Source: Cryomorphaceae bacterium
GTDB taxonomy: Bacteria; Bacteroidota; Bacteroidia; Flavobacteriales; UBA7430
Length of the DNA stretch: 64,000 nt
Assembly (NCBI GenBank): GCA_019649675.1
Contig: BOWN01000001.1
Span: 480,868 to 544,867, forward strand
Direction: 5' to 3'
In this document: piece by piece, positions 20,213 to 30,757 of the stretch
Numbering within the stretch: the first letter of the stretch is position 1
How the letters are laid out: each line of letters starts with the position of its first letter
Notes under the pieces: generated by a model
Database searches by the model: none
Seen by the model: the letters and a program-made list of their open reading frames with translations, nothing else
Told to the model about the DNA's origin: nothing
Position numbers and translations under genes: made by a program

Positions 20213-20908
20213 TTAAAGCGACTTGATCATCTGCTGAAAATCATTAATGTCGATTGCGTTTTTTATGGTCTCCGTTCCAATTTTTGTTCTTTGTAATTGA
20301 CACAACCAAGCTCCAGTGTTCATCGCTTTCCCAAGGTCATGAGCAAGGGAACGAATATAGGTGCCCTTACTGCATAAAACACGTAATTTTATATATGGTA
20401 GGTCCATACTTATGATCTCGAGTTCATTAATACGAATTATTCGTGGTTTAATTTCTACTTTATTTCCCTTTCTTGCAGATTCATAAAGCTTTTTACCTTT
20501 TAGCTTAATCGCTGAAAAGATAGGTGGAAGCTGTTCTATTTCTCCAATAAATCTATTACAAACGCTTATTATAAGTTCTTTTGAAATATGTTTTGTAGGG
20601 TAAAAATAAGTCTCTTCCGTTTCGCCATCGTAGCTGGGTGTTGTTGCTCCCAACTTTAACGTTGCTATATATTCTTTTTCAGCAGCCTGATGCTGACTAA
20701 TTTCCTTAGTTTTTTTACCGGTACAAATAATCATTAGACCTGATGCTAAAGGATCCAATGTGCCTGAATGACCTACCTTAATTTTTTTTATACCAAGCTT
20801 CCTTTTTATTAGCCAACGCAATTTATTTACTAGCTGAAAGCTAGTCCAATGAAGAGGCTTATTAATTAGTAAAACTTCGCCTTCTAAAAACTGAAATGTT
20901 TTTTTCAT
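20213..20908 (-). CDS. truB: tRNA pseudouridine-55 synthase
   Basis: Isomerises U55 in the T-loop of elongator tRNAs. The catalytic Asp is D52 in [23 protein letters not shown] and [15 protein letters not shown] are further conserved blocks. At 231 residues it is a short Bacteroidota form lacking a long C-terminal PUA extension. Its start overlaps the end of the upstream GAF-type Msr gene by 4 bases, so the two are coupled. Confidence 0.95.
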   Translation of the reverse strand: MKKTFQFLEGEVLLINKPLHWTSFQLVNKLRWLIKRKLGIKKIKVGHSGTLDPLASGLMIICTGKKTKEISQHQAAEKEYIATLKLGATTPSYDGETEETYFYPTKHISKELIISVCNRFIGEIEQLPPIFSAIKLKGKKLYESARKGNKVEIKPRIIRINELEIISMDLPYIKLRVLCSKGTYIRSLAHDLGKAMNTGAWLCQLQRTKIGTETIKNAIDINDFQQMIKSL

Positions 20909-21361
20909 TCAATATAAATTGCTAATTCTCGGCAAATCTTTTCTAGCAGTTGTTGGTCGTCTTGTTTAAAGGCTGCAGGTGTATGAGAATCAATATCAAT
21001 TTGCCCAACAACAATTTGGTTTTTTATAATGGGAACAACTATTTCAGACTTAACATAAATACTACAAGCAATATAATTTTTTTCTTCTGCAACATCGTCG
21101 ATCACAAATGTTTTTGAGCTTCTGCTGCTTGCCCACAAACACCCTTGCCATATGAAATAGAAGTGTGTTCTGTTGGTTCTCCATAAAATGGTCCTAAATG
21201 TAGTTTTTTATTTTTCACATCCGAAAGATAAAATCCTACCCAATCGTATGCCGGCATTTGACTTCCCAGAAATTGCAAATGGCTTGCATTTTTTCCTTTA
21301 ATGTAACTTGAGAATGAATTATTGTTTCACATTGAAACCATATGTCTTTGCAGTTACTCAT
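20905..21361 (-). CDS. GAF-domain free methionine-(R)-sulfoxide reductase, frameshifted
   Basis: Reduces free methionine-R-sulfoxide; it is a small cytosolic GAF-domain enzyme (fRMsr). Joining three frames gives [12 protein letters not shown]..., then SQMPAYDWVGFYLSDVKN, GPFYGEPTEHTSISYGKGVC and NYIACSIYVKSEIVVPI. The latter two carry the redox Cys residues (GVCGQ and IACS). Frameshifts lie near 21265 (a missing T in the run before CTGGG) and near 21110 (five A, six expected). The reconstructed length of about 152 residues is normal. It overlaps hemL by 8 bases upstream and truB by 4 downstream. Confidence 0.8.
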
Positions 21362-22636
21362 GCTTCAATTTCTTGAAGGGTTTCTTCGAGTGCAAAAGAG
21401 TTTTATCAAGCAATTCTTTTGTGTGTGATCGGGATATAAAGAGAGCTTCGAAGGCTGAAGGAGCCAAATATACACCGCGTTTTAACATGCCATGGAACAC
21501 CTTTTTAAAATAATTGGCATCTGCAGCACATGCATCATCAAAACAGGCAACCTTAACGCTATTAAAATGAAAACTCAGCATTGACCCAACTCGATTAATA
21601 CAAACTTTCAATTTGAACTTTTCAAACACTCGACGCATTCCTTCTTCTAAATATTTAGTCTTTTCTTCAAGATCTTCAAAAATAACTTGGTGCTCATGGA
21701 GTTCCTTCAAAAGTGTATAGCCACAGGTCATAGCTAGAGGATTTCCGGAAAGGGTTCCGCTTGTAAACGGGGCCAAGTGGTGCAACCATGTTCATGATTT
21801 CTTCTTTACCACCAAAAGCTCCTACAGGGAGTCCTCCACCGATTACTTTACCTAAACATACCATATCTGGTTGAATGTTATACTTTTGGCTAGCGCCTCC
21901 GGGTGACAAACGGAATCCTGTCATGACTTCATCAAAAATCAAAACTGCACCATGCTTGTCACAGAGCTTTCTTAAGGATTCTAAAAACCCTTTTGGGGTG
22001 GTATGCAACCCATGTTTCCAGCAACAGGTTCCAATATGATCGCCGCAACTTCTCCTTTGTTTTCGTTGAGTATCTGTTCTACATGATTAATATCATTGTA
22101 ACGCGCGAAGTAGAGTATCTTTTGCTGTTCCTCTAGTAACCCCAGGTGAGTTTGGTACACCTAAAGTTACGGCTCCAGACCCGCTTTTATGAGAAAAGGG
22201 TCTGCGTGGCCATGGTAACAACCTTCGAACTTTATAAACTTTTCTCGGTTTGTATATGCGCGTGCTACTCGGATGGCGCTCATACAAGCCTCTGTACCTG
22301 AATTACCATACGCACTTTGTCAACACAATGCATCATCGTACAAATAAGTTCCGCAATTTTTGTTTCTAGCTCTGTTGGCGTACCAAAGGATGTCGACTTA
22401 TCAGCTACATTTTTAAAGCTTCTATTACGGTGGGTGTGCGTGGCCGAGGATCATAGGCCCCCAAGAACCAATATAATCGATGTATTCTTTTCCCTCAACA
22501 TCAATCATGATGGCACCCTTGGCTTTCTTAAAAAAACAGGTGTGCCGCCTACTGATTTAAAGGCGCGGACTGGAGAATTAACACCGCCAGGAATAAATAA
22601 CTGTGCTCTTTCAAAAAGATCTTTAGTGGTCTTCAT
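21354..22636 (-). CDS. hemL: Glutamate-1-semialdehyde 2,1-aminomutase, frameshifted
   Basis: PLP enzyme converting glutamate-1-semialdehyde to 5-aminolevulinate in the C5 heme pathway. It begins [18 protein letters not shown], followed by VNSPVRA. The middle contains [17 protein letters not shown] and the PLP-Lys block [17 protein letters not shown]. The C-terminal third includes [20 protein letters not shown]. Total span fits about 427 residues, the normal length. The frame changes at several places (about 22010-22090, 22300 and 21790). Because these interrupt a pathway gene next to an equally broken hemB, sequencing error is the likely cause. Confidence 0.88.
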
Positions 22637-22692
22637 AAACTGGTTTTTACACTTGCTATAGATGCAAGAATTTATCTCTCGTTTACAGGCTT

Positions 22693-23675
<983 letters not shown>

Positions 23676-23724
23676 ACGAATATATTTAATTGCAAAAATA
23701 CGTTGAATTCCTGAATGTCTATAA

Positions 23725-24205
23725 TTATAAACTGATTTCGTGCATAGCCATTTGCTTTTGCTTAATCTCACCCGTACCTATGCGTAATATAAGCGTCTGG
23801 CAAGCTTTGTGAAAATCTTCCACTAAATTCTCAACAACAAAAAGGCGTTGGCCTTCTATAACTTCAAGATGCGCACCTTTATTGTTCTTTCTGTTTGCTA
23901 ATATTATGAAACCTCCAGTAGTGACTAAATGACTCATGTTACACCTGAACTGCTTGTAAAGCCAATCTCGGTCTGTAAGCTCTTGGTATTTGTTTTCAAA
24001 AAGCTGATCTATGGCTAAATGAAATCTTTTTTCGATTGGACTTTGCCCCCAAAGGCTTTTTATCCAAAAACCCGCCAAGTGTTTCAATCCCTTGGCTGAT
24101 TAGAAGAAAAACTGGGAAATAAAATTCGGCATCAAGTAAGTTTTGACTTTCATCAATTAACCTCTGCTTTATAAAGTCTTCATTTCTCATAAAAATATCA
24201 TGCAA
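23725..24205 (-). CDS. Uncharacterised cytosolic protein, frameshifted
   Basis: Not recognised. Two frames join near 24060 (GGFLDKKPLGAKS then PIEKRFHLAIDQLFENKYQEL), giving about 160 residues with no signal peptide or membrane segment. It is mostly helical, with a central QFRCNMSHLVTTGGFIIL strand region and a basic NRKNNKGAHLE turn. It lies between hemB and nfu on the same strand. Conservation of the frame across the break argues that it is a real gene. Confidence 0.6.
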
Positions 24206-24264
24206 TGGGTAAAGCTTAAAAAATAGAGTCTATTCTAAAATACACTTAGACATAAAGGAAAATC

Positions 24265-24880
24265 TTATCCATTTATGGCAACTACTTCTTTCACCAAGGT
24301 CGGTAGCATTTTTTTGAGTAAGTTTTCGATACCCTGTTTAAGGGTTACCGTAGATGATGGACAGCCACTACATGCGCCCTGAAGCAAAACCGATACGACA
24401 CCTTCTTCATAAGACATGAACCGAATATTTCCGCCATCAGATTCTACGGCAGGCTTAACAAATTCATCAAGAATATCTACAATACGGTTTCTACTTCTCC
24501 CAACTCTTGCTGATTTATAGGTGTAACTGTTTCGGTTGACTCTTTAGAGGTCTCTTTTGTCTGAACTCCTCTATTTCATGAACAACAACACTACCCTCGG
24601 CTAAATATTCTCGAATAAATTCTCTGACTTCCATAGCGACATCCTCCCATTCCATGGCGTCATATTTTGTTAACGAAACAAAATTTTTAGCAATAAAAAC
24701 TTCCCTAACAAATGGAAAGTGAAATAATTTCATAGCTAATGGTGAGTTTTTAGCCTCATCTATATTCATAAATTCAACACTGTCACCTTGAATTATAGCC
24801 CTATTGGCTACAAACTTCATGACTTTCGGGTTAGGTGTCGATTCAACATAAACCGTTGTCGCTATTTTATTCTCACTCAT
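24265..24880 (-). CDS. nfu: NifU-family Fe-S scaffold/carrier protein, frameshifted
   Basis: Carries Fe-S clusters to target apoproteins. The N-terminal Nfu_N domain is seen in VESTPNPKVMKFVANRAI and PLAMKLFHFPFVREVFIAKN. After a frame change near 24505 the C-terminal NifU domain reads AVESDGGNIRFMSYEEGVV and GACSGCPSSTVTLKQGIENL, with the CxxC cluster ligand pair. The reconstructed length is about 205 residues, the normal Bacteroidota form. It is divergent from the gamma carbonic anhydrase gene, with 39 bases between the starts. Confidence 0.9.
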
Positions 24881-24919
24881 CTTGTTTATTTTTACACAAA
24901 ATTACAAATAAGTACAGAT

Positions 24920-25434
24920 ATGACACTAATGAAAGCAATAAAAGGTAAAAGTCCGAAGTGGGGGAAAAACTGCTACATGGCAGAAAATGCAACGCTCGTT
25001 GGAGATGTTACTATGGGAGATTATTGTAGTCTATGGTTTAACGCAGTTGTTCGTGGTGACGTACACTATATTAAAATTGGTAATGAAGTCAATGTGCAAG
25101 ATGGTGCTGTGATTCATTGTACCTATAAAAAGCACCCAACAAAGATCGGCAATAAAGTATCTATCGGGCACAATGCATTAGTTCATGGCTGCACAGTACA
25201 CGACAATGTTCTAATTGGAATGGGTGCAACTGTTATGGATAATTGTGTGATACACTCCAACAGCATCATTGCTGCTGGAGCAGTTGTTCTAGAAAATACA
25301 ATTGTAGAATCGGGCAGTATTTATGCCGGGGTTCCTGCTAAAAAGTTAAAACCTTAAACGAAGAACAAATAGCAAGTCTTATTGAGGGAATCGCAAATAA
25401 TTACGTCGTATATGCTAGCTGGCTTGAAGAATAA
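24920..25434 (+). CDS. Gamma-class carbonic anhydrase family protein
   Basis: Left-handed beta-helix hexapeptide protein of the YrdA/PaaY/CaiE group, about 171 residues. The start is MTLMKAIKGKSPKWGKNCYM (24920). Repeated turns such as ATLVGDVTMGDYCSLWFNAV and VRGDVHYIKIGNEVNVQDGAVIH show the fold. Candidate zinc ligands are His in VIHCTYKK and in GHNALVHGC. A missing A in AAAACC near 25353 truncates the frame; restoring it gives LNEEQIASLIEGIANNYV and ends at 25434. Carbonic anhydrase activity is an inference from the family. Confidence 0.87.
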
Positions 25435-25439
25435 AAGAT

Positions 25440-25957
25440 TTAAACTTCAAGAGGAAATTCACTTATAATCTGTGCTACCCAAGTATCAATCCTTTCATCG
25501 GTTTGCTCGAACTGGTTGTCCTCATCAATAGCCAAACCTAAAAAAATACCCTCTTCCAATTCGGCCTTAGATTCTGTGTGTTCATAACCTTCAGTAGACC
25601 ATTTACCAACAATCTTTCCACCGTTTTCTATAACCACTTCCCCTATAATTCCAACACCATCAATAAAATAATCACAATACACATACTGATCTCCTAAGCC
25701 AAAAAGAGCTACCGTTTTACCTTTAAAGTCAACCTCTTTAAACTCTTCAAAAAACGTATCCCAGTCACTTTGAAGTTGTCCATCGTGCCAGGTTGAAAGA
25801 CCTAAAATGATTTTGTCATACTGATCAAAATCTTCTTTTTTAGCATCATACATATCAATAAGATAGACGTTTTCATTGCTAATTTTACTTCTAATTTTAT
25901 GCGCAACACTTTCTGTGTTTCCTGTGTCTGAACCAAAAATAATCCGATTTTTTCCAT
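25440..25957 (-). CDS. fldA: Flavodoxin, frameshifted near its start
   Basis: FMN-binding electron carrier of about 172 residues. The start MEKIGLFFGSDTGNTESVA (after adding one T to a five-base run near 25937) supplies the phosphate-binding loop SDTGNTE. The FMN-stacking loop is LGLSTWHDGQLQSDW and the second loop is GLGDQYVYCDYFIDG. Long-chain features (YEHTESKAE, FLGLAIDEDNQ) match the FldA group. It is convergent with the carbonic anhydrase, with 5 bases between stops. Confidence 0.9.
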
Positions 25958-26076
25958 TGTTGATTTAATTTAACACAAAATTAAACAATCTTAATTATTT
26001 ATCCTCATAAATATATGTCTCGTATTCGTATTCTTTCGTAATTTTACAATAGTATTAAAAACGTAAAAAAAAAAAT

Positions 26077-26490
26077 ATGTATCCAGAACAAATGGTGGCG
26101 CCAATGCGTCAAGATTTAACTCAAGAAGGAGTTATTGAACTGCGGACAGCTGAAGAAGTAGAAAAACTATTAAGTACTGAAAAAGGTACAGTACTTGTTG
26201 TGGTGAACTCTGTTTGTGGTTGTGCAGCAGGAAATGCAAGACCGGGTGTTAAGTCAGCGATAAAAAATGCTAATAAACCAGACCATATTACAACTGTTTT
26301 TGCCGGAGTAGACAAAGATGCAGTTGCTAAAGCGCGCGAATATATGGTTCCCTTCCCTCCTTCTTCACCGAGTATCGCACTATTTAAAGGTGGAGAGGTT
26401 GTTCACATGCTCGAAAGGCACCACATTGAAGGTCGTGGAGCGGAAGCAATTAGCGCCAACTTAAAAGCGGCATTTGATGAGTTTTGTTAG
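26077..26490 (+). CDS. Bacilliredoxin BrxA/BrxB family protein
   Basis: Thioredoxin-fold protein of 137 residues. The CGC redox motif (C47 and C49 in NSVCGCAAGNARPG) is diagnostic. It begins MYPEQMVAPMRQDLTQEG and ends with GAEAISANLKAAFDEFC. In Firmicutes these proteins remove bacillithiol from proteins; in Bacteroidota the thiol partner is not shown by sequence. It is followed by a terminator shared with the convergent ribonucleotide reductase gene. Confidence 0.92.
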   Translation: MYPEQMVAPMRQDLTQEGVIELRTAEEVEKLLSTEKGTVLVVVNSVCGCAAGNARPGVKSAIKNANKPDHITTVFAGVDKDAVAKAREYMVPFPPSSPSIALFKGGEVVHMLERHHIEGRGAEAISANLKAAFDEFC

Positions 26491-26523
26491 AGGAGCATTA
26501 TTTAAAACTTATCTTAACGATAT

Positions 26524-26559
26524 AAAAAAAGCCCATTATTAGATGTAATGGGCTTTTTA
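26524..26559. terminator. Bidirectional terminator between bacilliredoxin and nrdBA
   Basis: AAAAAAAGCCCATTA and TAATGGGCTTTTTAT form a 9-bp stem with an A-run on one side and a T-run on the other, serving both converging genes. Confidence 0.9.
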
Positions 26560-26594
26560 TTGTCTAAAATAATCGACTAATAAGTCTATTCAAA

Positions 26595-29588
26595 CTAGGC
26601 TTCGCAGGCGACACAGTCTTTTTTTTGCTTAAATTTTTGTGCTGCATTCATGCTATGCTGATAGTATAGTGATTTGAGTCCCAGTTTCCAAGCAGTAACA
26701 TACAAGTTGTTGATATCTTTTATAGGCATATCGGGGTGTACCATAAGGTTAACCGACTGTCCTTGGTCGACATGTACTTGTCTGTTAGCTGCCTGATAAA
26801 TGATGTCCATTTGGTCTATTTCAGAATATGTTTTAAAAACATTTTTCTCGTTTTCAGACAAAAAGTCTAAATGCTGTACAGATCCATCTCTTTCTCTAAT
26901 AGAGTGCCAAACTTCGGTTGTATTCTTACCTTTTTCTTCCAGCAAATCCAATAAAAATGGATTCTTGATTGTTGTTTTAATCTTTGCAATATCCTTTACG
27001 TAAATGTTTGACCATACTGGCTCTATACCCTGAGAAACTTGTCCTAAAATAAATGCCGAGGAAGTTGTAGGCGCAATTGCGTTTAAAGTCGCATTTCTCC
27101 GGCCATATCCTTTTAGTACCTCTGGCTCACCAAACATTTCGGCCAATTCTTCGGAGGCTTGGTAAGAACGCTCTTTAATGAACCTGAAAACGTTTGAATT
27201 TAAATCGAACGCTTCTTTGCTGTTAAAAGCAAGCTTTTGAGATTGTAAAAGTGAATGCCAACCTAGAACACCAAGACCTAAAGCACGATTCTCTTTCGCA
27301 AAATTGTAAGCACGCTCCATGAATAAAAAGGTTTGGCGGTCATCTCTGTCTTTAGAGTCTTTGTATCGTTCAAGTTTCTCCAAGAACTCCGTAATAACAG
27401 CATCCAAGAAATAAACCATTGTTTCTACCGCATCTGTCTCTTTCCACTTGTCGTAATGAAGTAAATTAATTGACGATAAAACGCATACAAAAGACCACTT
27501 TTCATTAGAAGGGAGCATAATTTCAGTGCAAAGATTACTCGCGTGAATGCGGTGGTCTTTTTCTTTGTATACTTCAGGAGCTCCGTTATTTGCCTTATCG
27601 TTAAAGAAAATATATGGATAGCCTATTTCGCCGCGGCGTTGAATAACTTTAGCCCAAATTTCTCTTTTAGACACATCCCCATCTATCATTTCTTGCATCC
27701 ATTTATCAGATACCGTTACACCATGTGTTAATTCCTGAATTGGATTTCCTTCGGTTCCAATATCTAAAAATTCTTCTATATCATTGTGCTCTACCGGCAA
27801 ATAAGGCGAAAACCGACCTCGACGAACAGAGCCTTGGCTCACCACATCCACCATTGTCTCAAAAAGTTGCATGATGTGAACTGAACCAGAAGCTTTTCCA
27901 TTATTTTTAACGGATGCACCTCGATGTCTGATGTTTCCAAAATATCCGGATGTTCCTCCACCCAACTTCGACATCATTCCAACTTCAGACTGGGTGTATA
28001 GAATGCTACCCATATCATCAGATATATTAGATCCAAAACAACTTATTGGTAACCCGCGTTCTTTACCAAAGTTTGACCATACCGGTGAGGCCAATGAAAA
28101 AAAGCCTTGAGACATGTAGCTATAAAACTTATCGGCAAATCCATCTATTTGTAGTATTTGCTCTGCGCGATCCGCTATTTCTCTTATGCGCGTTTCCGGT
28201 GTATCACCAGCGGTCAAATAACCAGCCTCTAAAAATGCGCGACTGTGGTCTGTTAACCAATCAAAAGCGACTTTACCTTGTGTTTGTGTTTCGTGTTTGA
28301 AATTGTGTCTCCATCTTAAAAAAGGTCGTCTGCTGTTATACTTTTTGTTCTTTTTGCTATAATTGATAGATCTTTTTACAAAAGTCTCCTGCTTGGTTCC
28401 AATAATCTCATCATTAAACCATTCAGTATCTTTTAAAAGGGCATCGTCCGTTTCAAAAATTTTGTCTACACCAATACTCTTTAAAGACCTGTTAAATCGG
28501 TCTTTAATAAACTCCTTTACTTGATTTATTGGAATAAAGTCAAGATCGCCTTTTTCATAGATCCAATCAATAATTTCGCTCTCAGACTTATATGCCTGTA
28601 AACACATGTCTTTAACTCTATTGGCATAATTTTCGTCAAACCAGGATGGGTTTTCTTTTTGAATAATCTTGATTAAGTCAATACCAAAATCACCATGAAT
28701 TTGTTCTTCTTTTGATGTTGCCTCAACCACATTAGAAACCCCTTTAAGTAAATTTCGGTGCTTATTAAAAGCCATAATAATTAAGAACTGAGAAAATAGC
28801 GAGACATGCTCAATGAATAATGAGAACAATAAAAGTGCATCTGAATATTCTTGGAGGTTTTCGCTCTTAGAACTTGTGAGTGCATTTTCTAAATACTGAA
28901 CGCGTCTCATTATAACAGGTTTCTTTTTTAATTCTTTAAACTCTTTATTCAGACCTAATATTTCAATTAAATGAGAGTATGCATCTGCGTGGCGTACTTC
29001 ACTTTCTCCAAATGTAGCTCCTACTGACCCTACTTCTGGTTTAGGTATTTTATGATATATGTCGCCCCAAAAACTTTTTACTGATACCTCAATCTGAGAA
29101 ATGGCAAGCATGGTGTTCTTAATCACTGAGCGTTCCCTGTCAGACAACTTTGCCTTAAAATCTTGAATGTCGCTTGTAAAATTAAACTCTGAATGAATCC
29201 AATATGAGTGACGAATAGCAGAAACATACTCATAAAGCTCTGGATATTCATATGGTTTTAAGTTCAACCTTTTTTCAAAAATATTTCTTTTGCGTTTTTG
29301 GGCTTGTTCATTACGGTAAAGTATGTACGCTTTGGCGACATCCAAAAACTCACTATCCATTAATCTGTGCTCAACGATATCTTGGACCTCCTCAATACTC
29401 GGCGCATAATTAGAAATTCTTTCGCTGCGTTCTTTAATAATTTCACACACAGTGGCAGACATCCTTTGAGCGTCGGTATGATCACCATGATTTGCAGATA
29501 TCATGGCTTTAAAAATTGCTTCTGTAATTTTGTTTGCGTCAAAAACTTCTTTCGAGTCGTCTCTTTTAATGATGTGTTTAATTTCCAT
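26595..29588 (-). CDS. nrdBA: Class I ribonucleotide reductase, R2-R1 single-chain fusion with N-terminal ATP-cone
   Basis: Reduces ribonucleoside diphosphates to deoxyribonucleotides. One intact 997-residue frame holds three parts. The ATP-cone is residues 1-95 (IKRDDSKEVFDANKITEAI). The R2 radical subunit is about 105-415, with metal-ligand positions E167, E197, H200, E260, E295 and H298 and the radical Tyr Y204 in ESEVRHADAY. The R2 C-terminal tail (EWFNDEIIGTKQ...INYSK) leads into R1 from about 438. R1 is complete: C517 (LPISCFGS), N685, C687 and E689 (SNLCTEI), C702, Y975-Y976 and a C-terminal CVAC. R1 has no ATP-cone of its own. The start at MEIKHIIKRD (29588) is set by the cone; an upstream extension is not family-like. 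An ATP-cone on R2 is known in Bacteroidota, but the two subunits are normally separate proteins. Confidence 0.92.
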   Translation of the reverse strand: MEIKHIIKRDDSKEVFDANKITEAIFKAMISANHGDHTDAQRMSATVCEIIKERSERISNYAPSIEEVQDIVEHRLMDSEFLDVAKAYILYRNEQAQKRKRNIFEKRLNLKPYEYPELYEYVSAIRHSYWIHSEFNFTSDIQDFKAKLSDRERSVIKNTMLAISQIEVSVKSFWGDIYHKIPKPEVGSVGATFGESEVRHADAYSHLIEILGLNKEFKELKKKPVIMRRVQYLENALTSSKSENLQEYSDALLLFSLFIEHVSLFSQFLIIMAFNKHRNLLKGVSNVVEATSKEEQIHGDFGIDLIKIIQKENPSWFDENYANRVKDMCLQAYKSESEIIDWIYEKGDLDFIPINQVKEFIKDRFNRSLKSIGVDKIFETDDALLKDTEWFNDEIIGTKQETFVKRSINYSKKNKKYNSRRPFLRWRHNFKHETQTQGKVAFDWLTDHSRAFLEAGYLTAGDTPETRIREIADRAEQILQIDGFADKFYSYMSQGFFSLASPVWSNFGKERGLPISCFGSNISDDMGSILYTQSEVGMMSKLGGGTSGYFGNIRHRGASVKNNGKASGSVHIMQLFETMVDVVSQGSVRRGRFSPYLPVEHNDIEEFLDIGTEGNPIQELTHGVTVSDKWMQEMIDGDVSKREIWAKVIQRRGEIGYPYIFFNDKANNGAPEVYKEKDHRIHASNLCTEIMLPSNEKWSFVCVLSSINLLHYDKWKETDAVETMVYFLDAVITEFLEKLERYKDSKDRDDRQTFLFMERAYNFAKENRALGLGVLGWHSLLQSQKLAFNSKEAFDLNSNVFRFIKERSYQASEELAEMFGEPEVLKGYGRRNATLNAIAPTTSSAFILGQVSQGIEPVWSNIYVKDIAKIKTTIKNPFLLDLLEEKGKNTTEVWHSIRERDGSVQHLDFLSENEKNVFKTYSEIDQMDIIYQAANRQVHVDQGQSVNLMVHPDMPIKDINNLYVTAWKLGLKSLYYQHSMNAAQKFKQKKDCVACEA

Positions 29589-30617
29589 AGTTCTTTTATT
29601 ATATAGCAATATGTATTTCCTCCCTTCCGGGCAAATTATGTTATTGTACTCGTTTAAATCTATAAAATCAAAGATGGTCGAGGGCCAAAAAAAGCTCACT
29701 AAGTCATGAGCATTACAAATATTTTAATAAAAACTTTGTCTTCCAATAGAAGTTTTAAAGTTGGCTTTTGAAGTTTTCAACAAATCATAAATTTACATTC
29801 GCAATTGCCCAATTTTAATGGGTTATAAATTTTATACCTGTGTTAAAAAGTAAATTTATTTTCTTTTTTCGAACAAAAATTGACTTAAGAAAAAAAATTA
29901 ATTATGTGCTCATTTTTTTTAAGGTTTTCTGCTGAAAACTCTAAAGGGGTTTTTACCAATCGGTTAAAAATTTTTTTAAAAAGGGGGTTTTTTTAAAATT
30001 TATAGACTGTAACCTTTAATTTTTGCCCCAAATCGCAAGCGGGTTTTTCAAATATGCCAATTGTGGTAGTTCAAAGCATCAAATTCAGGGTAGGAAGAAA
30101 TACCCCAAACCCGGGTAAAGTTCCAAAAAGATGGGTTTTTATATTTGATTTTGCCTTCTCCCGGGAAGCGGCCTCAATTGCGCACTTTGCTTTTTTTTTA
30201 TCAAAAACATAAACACATTCCGCCGCGCACCAAGGGTGTTTCCTTTTGCCATCTTCTCCAACTACCCCTTGCCTTGGGTTCGACGCCCTTTCCCTTCTCA
30301 GTCATGTAAAGGGTTAACGTCTGCGTATATCAACTCCAAATTTCTAATTCATCCTCGTTGGGGGGCACCGCCATCCCCTAGCCCCACCGCCCCACAAGCC
30401 CCAGATCGAAAAACAAATTCTTTTTCTAAAAAGGTCTTAAAGAGACCAGCGTATTTTTATTGAAATTATTTTAAAAAGATACGTTATCATTAGAAATGGC
30501 CACAATAATTAAATAAAAAAAAAATTGGTGTTAAATTAATTTGATTAATGCAAAATTAAAAAACGAAAAAAGCTTTTGCGGGGATAAACAAAGGGTTATT
30601 TTTTTGAACATTCAATT
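29589..30617. other. Poorly resolved region with possible minus-strand coding remnant
   Basis: About 1 kb upstream of nrdBA that is rich in long A/T homopolymers. A GC-richer block at about 30100-30430 can be read on the minus strand as short protein-like stretches (GKIKYKNPSFWNFTRVWG, YPEFDALNYHNWHI) in shifting frames. No family was recognised. The rest shows no gene. The nrdBA promoter should lie just above 29588. Confidence 0.4.
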
Positions 30618-30694
30618 GCCTTGGTGGCGGAATTGGTAGACGCTGGATTAAAAATCCAGTTCTTTCGAGGTGGGTTCGATTCCCACCCAAGGTA
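30618..30694 (+). tRNA. tRNA-Leu-like gene (anticodon region uncertain, probably UAA)
   Basis: GCCTTGG and CCAAGGT pair as the acceptor stem, and GTGGG-TTCGATT-CCCAC is a perfect T-arm. The D-arm has the Leu-type GGCGGAATTGGTAGACGC. The anticodon stem CTGGA/TCCAG closes a TTAAAAA loop, read literally as AAA; the standard Leu(UAA) loop is TTTAAAA. Compared with typical flavobacterial Leu genes, about two bases are missing before the anticodon stem and the variable arm is short. This fits the poor sequence quality here, but a decayed copy cannot be excluded. Confidence 0.7.
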
Positions 30695-30699
30695 TTTTA

Positions 30700-30730
30700 A
30701 CCTTCTCAGAAATGAGGTTTTTTTTTTTTA
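30700..30730 (+). terminator. Hairpin after tRNA-Leu, related to the island repeats
   Basis: AACCTTCTCAGAAATGAGGTT followed by a long T-run. The same hairpin recurs at the right ends of the repeats near 31951 and 37715, and in damaged form near 36840. Confidence 0.75.
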
Positions 30731-30757
30731 AAAAAGGTCTTTGAGGGTTTTTAGATT

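Noticed and set aside
29589..29699. Longer N-terminus of the ribonucleotide reductase
   Set aside because: The 37 extra residues are not conserved-looking and the ATP-cone begins right at MEIKHIIKRD.
30618..30694. A novel tRNA with anticodon AAA
   Set aside because: D-arm and T-arm are Leu type, the loop differs from Leu(UAA) by one base shift in a homopolymer, and the surrounding sequence is unreliable.
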